From contig NW_026570249.1 in assembly GCF_019649055.1 (NCBI RefSeq), forward strand, positions 1,054,001 through 1,118,000: a stretch of DNA of 64,000 nt. Reading direction: 5' to 3'. This DNA comes from Paramacrobiotus metropolitanus. Taxonomy: Eukaryota > Tardigrada > Eutardigrada > Parachela > Macrobiotidae. Below are positions 25,788-37,734 of this stretch, piece by piece; within the stretch, counting starts at the first letter, position 1, and each line of letters starts with the position of its first letter. Below the pieces are notes generated by a model, which was not told the DNA's origin, made no database searches, and saw only the letters and a list, made by a program, of their open reading frames with translations. The position numbers and the translations under genes were made by a program.

Positions 25788-28532
25788 TGATTTGCAACGC
25801 CAGCGATCAGGAAATTATTTAACATTGACAATCATTTGTAAATGTCTTCACACGTAAGACCGGTGCCAGGTATCCTTAATGTGACCGAGGTCAAATTTCG
25901 CTTATCAGGTCAGCTAGACGACCCTGTATTATAATAGACTGAATGTCGACCGGAAATGCACCACTTTTCAAATGTTAAAATAGCCAATATTCTTCAAGAG
26001 AAACCAAGAATTTACAAGGCCCGTTTAAAGCGAATTTTGCATTTAGTGAGCAACAATTTATATTAAAAATATAATCAATATATTTTTAATATGCGTATTA
26101 ATAATATAAATGAAAAAATTGAAAAAATTAAAAACCATAGATCTTTTTCAAAATCTTCGGGAGTTGGAATAAACCAAGTGAATCTATTTGTAAGTGTATC
26201 TTCTACGTAACTTTACGAAATTGCTTTCTATGTAATCGCCTTTGCAATACTTGCATGGATATTAATACTTTGTTGAACTAATTGCATTTATTTTGATGTT
26301 TAACGTATCCGGCCCGAAACAGTTGCTGTATTACAAAACTGCTTTAAAGGATGCATTACTGAAATCGATTTTATTTGTGCATTTTGTGGACATCAAGCTG
26401 TTTAAATCAATATTAGCTAAAATAATCTACTGTTCGTTGCAGGTCATAAAAGTCCGGCACAATGTGCTGGAGTGATAACGGCTATAAAGCGTCAAATCGC
26501 GTTTTCCACGAACTTTTATTACAATTGTCAAATGGTTGATTCTGTCGTCAATCACATGTTAACAAGGAATCTTTCGGCACTTGACTACTGTAAATTATTT
26601 CTCCTCGGTAAAGTTAAAATAACATTGCTAACTGAGCTGCTACATGGGTATTTGGATGCATGCAGAGTGTATTACACAAATGCTTTTTGTACGGAGAGTG
26701 CCTGTGCCTGTTTCCTGTGCATTTGGATGTCTTTGGAAATTTAAAGAACGTTTACAACGGGATAACGTAGAATAAGGGCTGTTGCAGAATTTGACTACCA
26801 TAAATTATCATCAGCCAGATTTTAATGTGATTTTGTTTAAAGATATCCCAATAAATTTGCTTCTTTTTTTGCTTTTACTTATGCCATTTCACGGGTAATT
26901 GTTCCCTTCTTTACAGTTAAATATTCTTTCAAAATTTAACGGAAAACATTTTACCTACTAATATTTTTTATCTCGGTCAGCAACGTGTCATTTTTAATTT
27001 ATATTCGGCTCTTCTAGTTTAATATGGATACGGTGGTCATTTGCGGATAACATTTTTTGACACATAGTCTGTACAAAATTAATTGGTATTATACAAATCG
27101 TACGAATTATGCAAATTATACGAGAAACTGAAAGGTTATTGTACGTCTGGTAGCGTAGTCTGTCCAATGACATCTGTCGGCTGTCCAATAAAGGCGCTCC
27201 CATTTTTAACCCCTTTCCATATTAAACAGCAATAAATAAGCTAGCAAAATCCACACCACACTCATTACCAGCTATTATTATTCCACAGCCGCCGTAAACC
27301 AGTCGATAAATGTTACATATATCAGACGGGAGCAAGCAGTGCTTTCCAGTCCCGTCATGCATAACAAATTAGACAGCCACGAAATAAGCGCTCGTTATTA
27401 ATGTTTATTGAACATCAACTTCCCCCCACCACTAACGTCCCGTTTATTGCCGCATCTTGTCATCATATGATTCACTCTGCTGGACTGCCGGCTCCGGTCA
27501 GAACTAAGTACCGGAAGTGGGATTGTGGGCTGTTTGGGTGGGGTGGTGCTGGAAAACAGTTAAATAAAAGATTGACCGTTAAATGGCCTTTCTATCGCTC
27601 TTTGATACACCATAAACCTAGCAATACATTTTCAAAAATTGCAGATTATTTGTGGTCTAGAAATGTCGCACCACTAACCAATCATCGAATTATCAAGTTA
27701 TCTATAATTATTATTCATGATGCCTTAATGAAAAGAAGCGACATCTTGCCACAATTAAAAACTGTGCACCAGTTAACGGAATCTTACTGCGTGCATGTAA
27801 ATAATTTACTAATTACACAACTGTTAATTATGCCGTACATATGTGCACAATTACTGTAATAAAAACTACAGTAAAAATGAAAGGAAGCGTCACTACTCTA
27901 CAACTACGTATACTCGTACCCGAATAACCAGTGCCAGTGCAATATACTCGTACGTACTTTAAATCAATAGGGTAGTAAAGAGTCTTCTGGTAACTTCAAA
28001 ACTGCGTTCTAGCTTGTGTTTGACACAGGTAAATACATTCCAACAACTAAACGATTTGATAAATAAGTTTTTGACACATAAACATGACATGCAAGCGTAA
28101 GCGTCATGCTAAAGTAGCGGAAAATCCCACGGTTTCTGCGTAAAAAAATGATTATAATTCATTATTGACATATTTATGTATATTTCCTAGAAATTACCGG
28201 GTAGGTTTGCCGTGCACGATTGATAAATTTGCCGCCACAGTGAAAAATTTCTCTTGAAATTTGTTAACAAATTTTGGCTTCTGGCAATGTTTTGGTTTGG
28301 AAATATGTAGACACTACATTGGCCAAATCATTCTCATGTGCATGTTTGTTTACTGCTTGTACAAGTAAAACACTTTTTTTAGTACTGATCATCTTGTTAG
28401 ACTTTCTTTCACATGTCCTTTAAAGTTTCAAGGACAAGCTGCATTCAGTTAATATTTTACAGTTTATTTGCAGGCATATTGTTTGCAAACAGGCGTTCGT
28501 AAATTTTGGTTAATAACGGTAATTTGTTGAAA

Positions 28533-30351
28533 ATGGATACCAAAATCAAAGTATCCCATCTCAACGGAGCGCCGCAGCAGATTCCGGACGTACAAATGCA
28601 GAACCGTACGGCGCTGATGCTGTTTGCTATTCTTCAGTTTGTATTTGGAATCGGTTTGATTGCGCTGGATATTATCAGTAGGTTTTTCATTTTATAGTTA
28701 AGTTATCAGAAGTATAAAAAATACTTTTGCCCGTATTAGATAATATGCGCATATGTATATGATACTTGGTTCAAAACACCGCCAACACCTGTTATTTGTA
28801 CGTATATTACGTATAGAAGTGGTCTTTTCTGTTCTGTTTTTCTTGTATCATTGTATAAACCGATTAACGCTGTCAGAGTATACTTGTACACTATGTACGT
28901 TATAATTGTATTTTATTAATATATTTCCAAGTTGCAACCCAAGTCAAGTAATAGCCGGAGGAAAATCCAGGGAATGAATACAGCGTACGGTATAACAAAG
29001 CGAAAAAGGAGTTCTCACTTGTACCTACTGCAGCATGTACTTGTGATAAAAAAGACAGTCATAAATATTATAACCTTGGAAGACAGTGTTCAAGGCACAG
29101 AATTACGGTTATTACAGATAGATACCTACGTAAAAACCTTAATCCTAATACAGCAATGACGTTGATGTCATGAAATTCGTTCACTTCGTCACTTTAGTTT
29201 TCATGTATCACTTAACTATAACTGATCAAGATAACATTCAGCTGTAAAATAATTTCTCAATTTCGGCATATATATTCGGGCTGTATATATTTTCTTGGTG
29301 GGAAAACTCTTTTTCTTAAAGGTGTCACATTGAATCTTTACCCAGAATATGTACGAATCACCTAGGACAAAAACAAAGCTTAACGAAAACGCTGAAGTAC
29401 AAATGCGCAACACTTTTGCTTCGCATGACCTTTTGCTGACTTGTTCTGCCAGGTTTATTCAAAATTGTCGTCCTCTTAAAAAACAAGTGCAAATTGCAAA
29501 ACTCTTGCTCAAAGGTAGTACGAGTAATTGTTATCGAGCGTTATAGAAGTATAGATATTAGTAATTTGGAGTACAGAGTTTAGTTTTATGCATAGAAAGC
29601 TGTTGGTGACAACATGTTTGTGCACGCCCGGATACACGGATAGCTTTACAGCATTTGGTAACAATTTTGTTCTCATAAAATTCTAATTATGTTCCAATTT
29701 TTGCTACTTGTTGCAGCGTTCTCGATGACGCCCCTGCATCATGCCATGCTGTACAGCATCATCGGGTCGGGATTCTGGGCCGGCGCCTTTTTCACCCTGA
29801 GCGGCCTCTTCGGCATCATCTCTAGCCGGCGCAGCACGTGCCGCAACTCCTTCCGTGAGCACCGCTGCCACCTGGGCATCATGGTCACCACCAGCGCCAT
29901 CGCCGTCATCGCCTCCATGGCCCTGACCATCATCACCGGCGTGGCTTTTATCCTCAAGCTGACCGGTCTGGGCCGGTATGCGCAGTACGAGCGCATCGGG
30001 GTCAATCTGATGATCGCTCATTTTGCGCTGTACGTCCTCATCTCTATTTTCAACATTGGGCAGATTATCGCCAGTCTACTGAACTTCTGCCGGTTGAAGG
30101 CCACATCCGACAGGGTCACCGTGTATCTATCCTCGGAACATCCGCCGGCGAAGGCTGCGGGGTTGCCGGCATCGGTATCGTATCCGGTTTTGTCGCATAT
30201 AGGCGGGTTGCCGGTGTCCTTTTCCTATCCGGCGCTGGTGACGGTGACCTCGCTGGGAGAGAAGCCGGTACCCGGGGCGGTGCCGTTTGAGAAGAGCGCA
30301 AGGTTCTGGAGAGAGGAAGATGTGCGACTGGCGTCGTTGACCCATCCGTAG
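28533..30351 (+). CDS. Four-pass membrane protein, MS4A/CD20-like layout (copy A, divergent)
   Basis: Two exons, 28533-28677 and 29717-30351, joined in phase 1, 259 residues. Exon 1 holds a cytosolic N-terminus and the first helix (ALMLFAILQFVFGIGLIALDI). Exon 2 holds the rest: IIGSGFWAGAFFTLSGLFGI (helix 2), a Cys/Arg/His loop, VTTSAIAVIASMALTIITG (helix 3) and LMIAHFALYVLISIFNIGQI (helix 4), then a Pro/Ser-rich cytosolic tail. The intron after helix 1, the GSGFW motif and the helix-4 xxNxGQxxxxxxN motif link it to the six further copies downstream, although its tail lacks their PPxY and HP end motifs. The resemblance to MS4A is one of topology and short motifs; the function is unknown. Exon 2 is markedly GC-richer than its surroundings. 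Confidence 0.8.
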
Positions 30352-31214
30352 TCCCGCACACAGAAGGCTGCTTATGTAAATCGCCTCATGTGCTTTCGTT
30401 GTTTTCGCAGCTAGCGTTACTCTTGTGTTGTCTTTCGTATCGATGCTGTATATTTTTGCAAATTGCTTTACGGCTTGAACCCTGCAGTATTTTAATCATC
30501 TGTGACTATCCATAGGGATTGCAACCAGTGCAATCACTTCTAAACTACAGTATGTATAATAATATAAAAGGTATTATATATATTTGTAATAGTTCGCCCG
30601 GATCAGCTTTTCCAATACATACGAGTCACTGCGAACCTATACGACATTAATGTACACAAATATTATATATTCGTTTCCATTACATTTTGTAGAAATCCTA
30701 GAGTCTGTACATGCTGAGTTTATTATAGCGGAAGCTTAACATGCTCTTTCGGATCAACAGAGTAACAACCGTTGGGCTGTGGTTTCAGTTTAAACAGTTG
30801 GTATGTTTTATTAAATAACAGCAAACGCGTCGGGGGCAACGACACAGGTGACCTTGTATCCATCAAATTTATGTGCTAATATACCCGTAATAAATTTCAA
30901 TGTACTATAATTATTGAAGTACAAGTACCTATTGCGTAGGTCTTTTGCATCTGCGGCAGGGATATATTTTGTAACGGTTCTCCCCTGATAATTAAGCACT
31001 CCCGTCATATTTATATCTATAGTCATTCCACACAGTACTGCATTTACAAAGGGTAAAGTTACTTATGCGGTACATTATATAGTATTTATTTATGTAGCAC
31101 TGCAATTTAAACTGTACAAGCCATATGGCACATGAAAAAACATCGGTACTGCGCACGGGACATTATCGTGAAATGTCATGCAGACTAAACAACATTCTAC
31201 ACTTCTCAGTTTCT
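30352..31214. other. Convergent intergenic region with a possible small open frame
   Basis: Between copy A (plus) and the minus-strand four-pass gene. On the minus strand an open frame of 71 codons (31026-30811, MTIDINMTGVLNYQGRT...) has plausible amino-acid composition and a TATA-like sequence about 50 bases upstream, but no family match that I know. Otherwise AT-rich DNA, probably 3' untranslated regions. Confidence 0.3.
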
Positions 31215-32597
31215 CTACACTTCCGATAATCGTCGACTACTAGGTGACGCTGTATTTTTCTTGCATATCCTGGCCCCGAACGCCGTGAGAATCACATAGA
31301 GAAAGTGGATCAACAGCACCGGTATGACACCGGCCAGACTTCCGGTGGGCCGGCCGCGGTACACCAGGGACGGCAGAGTGAGGATCACGTGCGTGTATCC
31401 CGCACCCGAGGGCTCCGTCGCCGACATGGGCGTGGTCGGGGTGACGGCATCCAGCCACTCCACTCGTCGCAATGTCGTTGATGATGTAACCGGCATATTC
31501 ACGGTTTCGGTCGTGAATTGGCGTTCTTCGGGTGTTACGTACCAAGGATAGGAGAGATACGTGCGCCGGGTGTCCACGGCTAACAACGTAGCGGCGCAGA
31601 CGGACAGGATTAGAAGGAGGGTGAAGAGTATACAGAGGATGATGTTGAGGATGGTAAGGACGGTGAAGGGCCGTTTAACGAGGCCACCGCGACGGACTTG
31701 CCGCACCGTGAACACACCAAAAGCGCCGGTGGCCAGAAGGAGGATATCCACAATGATGAGAATAATTATGCCGTAGGAATGACTTCCCGGATCACCTGCA
31801 AAGGATTGTACATAAATATCTATTGCATGAAAAATATAACGTTGTATTTGATATGAGATCGTTTTCTGGTATTATGCAATCGGTAGTCTAGCGTGCAAAC
31901 AGGCGCCGCCAGCTATTTACATAGTGCAATCCAGGTTCCATCAGAGTATAATATCTGTACTGCAAATATACTGTACTCGTACTGTAAACTGTCTGCTGGG
32001 TAGGATACGTTATGCAGTGCCATAATATTAAAAATGCCAAAATATTTTTTTAATTTAGTAGCAGCATTAGTTTTTACGCGCAAGTTAGAATTTTACTGCA
32101 AATTTTATATGCGTTTGTAAATACGATTATCGCAACCTGCAATACCAATCAAATAAATTAATAGTTTGATATAGATACTTTGTACACTATAACCTCGAAT
32201 AATGCACAGCAAAAGGAAAAAAGTACATGCCCGAGAATCCCGGACATGGTTGCGTAACCAAATATCAGAATTTTTTGCTAGGCGCTAATTTTTTATTAGA
32301 GGCTTTGCTTTTCTCTAGATCCATTGTTTGCCTGGACGCTCAAGACGTATATGCGTAAGACGGAAGATCGGTACGCATTATTGTATACGATAACAATTTA
32401 AAAACAGTAACACCACTTAGGTCTTCTCAATTGTACAAAAACAACAGAGAAAAGGGCCGATGAACCCCCTGGTGTGCCTTACCGATGAGAACCGTTATTG
32501 AGCGGATGAATCCCACCACGCCACCGACGACTTCCGCTATGGAAATATAGCTAAAACACGGTATGGAGCGGTAATAGGGATTTCCGACCTCTCCCAT
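31215..32597 (-). CDS. Divergent four-pass membrane protein
   Basis: Two exons on the minus strand, 32597-32483 and 31795-31215, joined in phase 1, 231 residues. Exon 1 carries a short N-terminus and helix 1 (IAEVVGGVVGFIRSITVLI). Exon 2 carries helix 2 (YGIIILIIVDILLLATGAFG), a basic loop (VRQVRRGGLVKR), helix 3 (LTILNIILCILFTLLLILSV), a 60-residue Thr/Pro-rich extracellular loop and helix 4 (VIPVLLIHFLYVILTAFGA), then a short Arg/Ser tail. The gene plan (helix 1 alone in exon 1, phase-1 intron) is that of the neighbouring four-pass genes, but GSGFW and the tail motifs are absent. It could be a fast-evolving member or an unrelated tetraspan; I cannot name a family. The minus strand reads TTATATA at 32718-32712, about 115 bases upstream of the start. 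Confidence 0.75.
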
Positions 32598-32718
32598 GGC
32601 GAAATCAGCGAATGTTGTTACAACAGATTTAAATGTGCTGCACTACCACATTATGGTTCCAGATGGTATTCTTAAGTACCCTGCACACGTGTGCAATCTG
32701 CATAAGCGTATGTATATA

Positions 32719-33900
32719 AGTGGCAAGAAGCGTGGATCACCGGCCCTGATACGTATACGAGCCTGCTAGCTTCCGGTTAAGTCGATAATCCTCGATTACA
32801 GCATTGGCTCTGTGTGTTGGGTTAGTGTGCGTATAGAAATTTTCTTTGATTGTTCACCGATCAATAATTTCTTGTTTTTTTGCCCGCTTGGGAATCGGAT
32901 AAACGCCGGTCCCCGCCGGCTGCCCGTGTCAAGATGATGAAGCAGGCAAGCACGCACATAACCACGCCGGCCGGGGCGCGCTCATGTAAGCGTAACAATC
33001 TTTAAGTGATGTGATCCATCATTTGCCACGGGAATCCATAACCTAATCTATATATACCGGGTTCATCCCGATGTGATACACCGATTTAGTACAGGCGCGG
33101 ATACACGAACCACTACATGTATTTGTAAGCTCCATTTGCTTCGAATAATCGTGTAACACACAGTATTAGTTTTACGACCTGTTGTTGCACAGGTTTTTTA
33201 TACTGTCGGCCGTTTTTTTATAAACGGGCCATAAATAAAGTCTGTTAAGCACAATACTGGAGCCCCGCTTTTACTGCTTGGTTAAGATTTTTCGCTTTTT
33301 TCTCCTGATGTATTTTATTAAGTACAAGATCTATACTACGCGCGGCGCCCCATATAGTTTTCCGATCTCAATAATCAAAACCATTTTTTTTAAAAACTGA
33401 CCACGCCAGTAGATCGACCTCGGTCCACAACTGGCTCACATGATTTTCGTTTTTAAATTCGTTCGACCAGAATCGTGTCGGCACGACGCCGCACACGATC
33501 CAATCCACTTTCGAGGTGACCTTGGGACTTCAAAACAATATGCCTGGATACATTACAAAACATAAATTGACATATTACACTAATTAAACCGAAAAATAGA
33601 TAAGTTGTACTTATTTTCGTGCGGCATCAAGCGCATAATTATTAAGAATTTAGCCTTCCGGCTTTGGTTGTCGGCACTTTTGTACGCTATTTAAAGGTTC
33701 TCATCGTACTTACAAGTGCTGGAAGTTTATCGGGTAGTTTGATATTGCTAGATTCAAACATTCACTACAGCTGCATTTACTAATATGTGGCTACTCACTA
33801 GTTCCCCATAATGTTTAACTTCTATTCGGAACTAAATATGCAAAAAAAGAAAAAGTTTTCGAATTTCTTAAAGCGTTCTAAACAAGCTGAACTCGAATTA
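32719..33900. other. Intergenic region
   Basis: About 1.2 kb with no gene that I can support. GC-rich patches near 32880-33000 and AT-rich stretches elsewhere. Confidence 0.35.
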
Positions 33901-33929
33901 TGTCTCTGTTAATCAACAGCGCAAATTTA

Positions 33930-34290
33930 CACCAAACGCGTGAGTGACGGAATTACCACCCCTGTCCAGTTAGAAAAAACGGAAGCCAGGTTTGTGACCG
34001 AACTTCCATCATTGCCCAGGGAGCAAGATCTCTGGATGAGTGAATGGCTGAGTTACCACCACCGACCAGTAAGAAAAATTTCTAAACGAGTGAGCGACCA
34101 AACTACTATCACTGCCCAGTGAGAGATGAGTTAGTGACCGAGCTACCACCATTGCGAGAATCACTGGACGAGTTAGTGACCGAACCTACCCGAAAAATCA
34201 CCAAACGAGTGAGTTACCGAACTATCACCCCTTTCCAATGAAGAATCTTTAGGTGCAAGAGTGACCGAGCTTCTATCACAGTCCAGTCTA
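33930..34290. repeat. Degenerate tandem repeat (minisatellite-like)
   Basis: A core close to GAGTGACCGAACTACCACCA, often followed by a CTGCCCAGT-like stretch and ACGAGTGAG, recurs roughly seven times over about 360 bases with irregular spacing of about 35 to 60 bases. Units differ by substitutions and small indels, so the array is old. No coding potential is preserved across units. Confidence 0.6.
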
Positions 34291-34539
34291 TGCGTGGTTA
34301 AACTTATAATTTTTTGGTGAGACCCATCAACAATCGAATCTAGATTCTAGTCTTTCCTCAAGACGCTGTACAATAACTGCTAAGGCTGTTGATACATTTA
34401 ATGAACTTAACGAATTCTCCATTCAAACCGGCCGTGGATCACAAGAAACACGGAGGCAAAGCCGAAGCTGTTTCTTGTAAGTACTATTGTGCGCGTTCAC
34501 ATCAGCACCCTTTATACTCGTATTCGCACACTAATGCAA

Positions 34540-34878
34540 AAGCCAACATGCGTAGACACGTTAGCCGCAACATACATCGACCGCACCGCGGTTACAGCTG
34601 GAGCCGCTGCCGAAATTGCCGAGAACGCTAAGCGACTCAAGCACGCTTGGCTATCTCCGCGATACAACTTTGCTGCTGCTGCGTTCGGCCCACAGGGTGA
34701 AGGCGCGAAAAGCCTAGTGGACCGTGTAGGGCGTGGGATCGCTCAGGCTACCGGCCAACCACGTTCCAAAGAGTTTTTCCGACAGCGACTGTCCATACAG
34801 ATTCAAAGAGGAAACGCGCTTTGCGTTATGGGCACCTTACCGGACACCGACGGCTTATCTGAAGTGTTTTTGTTGTAA
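34540..34878 (+). mobile_element. LINE-like retroelement fragment (C-terminal end of pol), truncated
   Basis: An open stretch ending at 34878 encodes GAAAEIAENAKR, YNFAAAAFG, FFRQRLSIQIQRGNALCVMG. The same block in the same order (GAAAEAAEYRKC, YNFQPVALE, LLQRFSIEIQRGNAACVLG) ends the longer element at 46796-48420, so both are 3' pieces of one retroelement family at different ages. Only the last 110 or so codons are present; no reverse transcriptase core remains. The 5' edge is uncertain (about 34480-34550). Confidence 0.7.
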
Positions 34879-35955
34879 TTTTGCTGTTGTGTTTTCGTTG
34901 TGATTGCAATGCAACGGTAGTATTTGCATACTACATATTACATGGCTAGTATTTACTCTCAGTATCCCCATGTTTATATCTATAGTCTATTCTAAAGCCA
35001 ACATAATTCACGTAAATGTATTGTTCAATGATTATGTTTTTATCAATAATTTTCATAATAATTCCAAAGTTGTAGAGCATAGAATTTTTAGTAGTAATTC
35101 CAACGGTAAGTAGTAATGCGAAGGAGAGAAGAGGTTCACTGGCAAGTATTGTAAGCGAGTTTTAAAGCTTTGTTACGAAATTCTGCAAGTTAAAATGGGT
35201 GTCTTCAATGTAAAAACTGTCCCCTAATCGTGCACGAGATTTTGACTTCTTTATCCGAAAACGAACACGTTAGTCATCAACTCATCATCATTGGATTAAT
35301 ATTTATCGGTACGCAGGAAATTGCTCCAGTGCACAATCGTGTAGCCGTTTAGATCAACTTTAAGAACTCTTGAACTCGCAGCGGCTAGGGACTTTTTTAT
35401 ATTTATCGGTGGATTCGGTGTTGGTTGCACAACTGCTGTCCAAATTTTCAAAAACGGGGATGCGATTCAGTTTCCGGTACCGTGCGTGACTCGTATAATG
35501 TAAGACACAATGCGCAGCCATAATAATGCGAAGGACTTCGTACTCTTTGTACTAAAGAAGCAAACGACAAACCAAATGCTCAATTGTTACCGTCAAAACC
35601 CTTCAGTGATTGCAGTAAACATTAAAGATCATAAACTTATCATTCAAAATCCTGCGTGATCACTGATTAGTGTTGCGGCAGTTTTGCCTAATAACAAATG
35701 GGTATTATCCATTTTCGAAATGGCCCAGAGCTGTCAACAATATTAGCCGCAGTGTTGTGTTTGTTTTTTAATCGGTATACATGAAAACATTCAAAAATAA
35801 ACGAGTCATAAATAAAGTCTGCAAAGCATAATACCGGACCCCGCTTTCATTGCTTAAGTGTTTTTTTTATTTATCTTCAAAATGTGAAAGTTGCAAAGGG
35901 AAATCTTTTTGATTGTCCATGTATTTGGAGAAGAAGAATCTTTTGGCATTTTGAC
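34879..35955. other. Intergenic region
   Basis: About 1.1 kb, AT-rich, no gene seen. It leads into the start of the four-pass copy C. Confidence 0.4.
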
Positions 35956-36861
35956 ATGTCGGTCGTCACTTTACAACCACTGGCGGTTACAACTGGGCAG
36001 CTCCACAATCGTCTAGCAGTGGTGACCTTTGGAGCTCTGCAAATGTCATTTGGGATATTGCTTGTTATATTAGAAGCCACAAGTAAATAATCTGATTTTT
36101 GATAACTATGGTTGTTTACTCTTCACGCTTTCTCTCCGCTGCACAGACCCTTTCGTCTTTCGTTTGTTATATTGTGAGAATACTGTGGAAGTCATCAGAG
36201 TTGAGGATGTTGAGGTTGAGGAAGTGATCTATGTTGTTGTTAAGGATTGTATTCTTTCCTTGACTTTTCAGGCTTCACATGGTTTCTTCACGTGGATCAT
36301 ACAACTGTCAGGCGTCCCAGTACAGCATTCGGCTCAGGATTTTGGGCTGGTAGCTACTTCCTTGGCACCGGTATAAGTGGTATTCTCGCGGGACGCGTCA
36401 TACCGCCTCCACAAGGACCAAGGGTTCGTCGTGGCGTGCTGATTACATCATTAGTGCTCAGCGTTCTGGGCCTAATTCTTGCCGTGGCAATGAGCGCATT
36501 TTTTTGTAAACACTGTAAATATTTAGTACATCCGGCGTGGGTCTTTTCGAGCTACCATCTTGATGCCGATCAACTGTTTGTTCTACTTCACGCTACATGC
36601 TACATCGTTATGGTGGTGGTCAATTTGGGTCAGTCGATGTCGACCAGTGTCAACCTCGGCAAATTGCCTAAACATGCTGCCGTAGTGACGTATATTATGA
36701 CCCAAATGCCCATTGGCTCTGATCAACAGATGACGACGACAGCGATCCACGCAGACCACACTCAAGCAAAAACCATGCCAATCGTACCCACGGATTTGGT
36801 TCCACCTCCCTACTCGCTAGCACAACAAAGCTACGTTCAACCTGCCGTTAATTTGAAGTAG
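35956..36861 (+). CDS. Four-pass membrane protein, MS4A/CD20-like (copy C)
   Basis: Exons 35956-36082 and 36272-36861, phase 1, 238 residues. N-terminus SVVTLQPLAVTTGQLHNR, nearly the same as in copies D and F. Helix 1 LAVVTFGALQMSFGILLVIL; helix 2 FGSGFWAGSYFLGTGISGILAGR, then a PPQGPRVRRG basic loop; helix 3 LITSLVLSVLGLILAVAM; extracellular loop of about 35 residues with two Cys; helix 4 LLHATCYIVMVVVNLGQ with the STSVNLGKLP motif. The tail carries YIMTQMP, a PPPY motif (VPPPYSL) that fits WW-domain binding, and QQSYVQPAVN at the end. A plasma- or endo-membrane protein of unknown function; PPxY suggests contact with WW-domain proteins such as NEDD4-type ligases (inference). Confidence 0.85.
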
Positions 36862-37734
36862 CCTATTCGTACTTTCCATCTGGAATTATTTCAGTGATAC
36901 ATAGTTTTGTTATCGGTACGCAGTAGATGAGCCTGAAAGAAGGCTATGCATACTATGCATATACATATATGAACACTTGGTGAAAGAATAATGGTTTTTT
37001 GTCTATTGTAAATTTGTATCCGATATTGATGGTTTTCTCCAAATCTTGTATTATTTTTGAAGCGCACTGAGGCGCAGCTGTAACTAATTTTATAACGGTT
37101 TCGACGCATTCTTAGCATATGTACTGTTAATAGTATATGGCCATAAACACTTGTTGTTAGGCTTATTAAACTATGTTTCATGCCGTTACAATGACTTTTA
37201 TATAATCAAAAACCGATGAATTCTGCTTAAATTGTAATTTTTTTCTCTTTACGAGCACAACTGTTGCTGAGCTCGCGAGAAAAAAGATCACAATTTTCTT
37301 CACGAGCACAGCAAGAGTTGTTGTGCTTATCCAATGCCGTCCTACAGAGTGCACTACGAGTAGTAAAGGTTGAATTGTTTATTCATCTATACTACTGCAA
37401 CTAGAATCTCATAGCGTACGAGTTGCCTGCACTATTAAAGTACAAGTACCTGTAGTCCAAATGTAGATGGTTTTGTCTGCATGATAACTAACTCTGCAAA
37501 GCATCTGTATTTGAATTGCCTAGGGCGGCAGTGCAAAAAAAGATTTTTGATAACCATAAACATGGAAGCATAAAGATGCCGATCGTAGCTAGCATCGGTA
37601 GGCAATTCTAATGGGTATAATTTGAATGCTACCGGAAGCCGCTTTTAACGCCTTCTTGTTTGGTAAATACAGCCCTCGTGATAAAAAGTTTTCTCGGTTC
37701 GCTCGTATACAAAAAATTCTGTAACGCAGCAAGC
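36862..37734. other. Intergenic region between copies C and D
   Basis: About 870 bases, AT-rich, no gene seen. It must hold the 3' end of copy C and the promoter of copy D. Confidence 0.4.

Larger units (their letters stand above)
20460..28532. other. Long gene-poor region downstream of the CDK5 activator
   Basis: About 8 kb, AT-rich, with no exon set that I can join into a gene. Noted inside: a 144-codon open frame at 22008-22442 and a 152-codon one at 27401-27859, both without family motifs; a short codon-biased open frame at 25587-25787 (listed separately); and a 23-bp near-perfect palindrome at 24211-24233 in a GC-richer island (about 24040-24480). Confidence 0.4.

Noticed and set aside
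27401-27859. 152-codon open frame
   Set aside because: No recognisable domain, and composition typical of non-coding DNA; kept only as a note in the intergenic entry.
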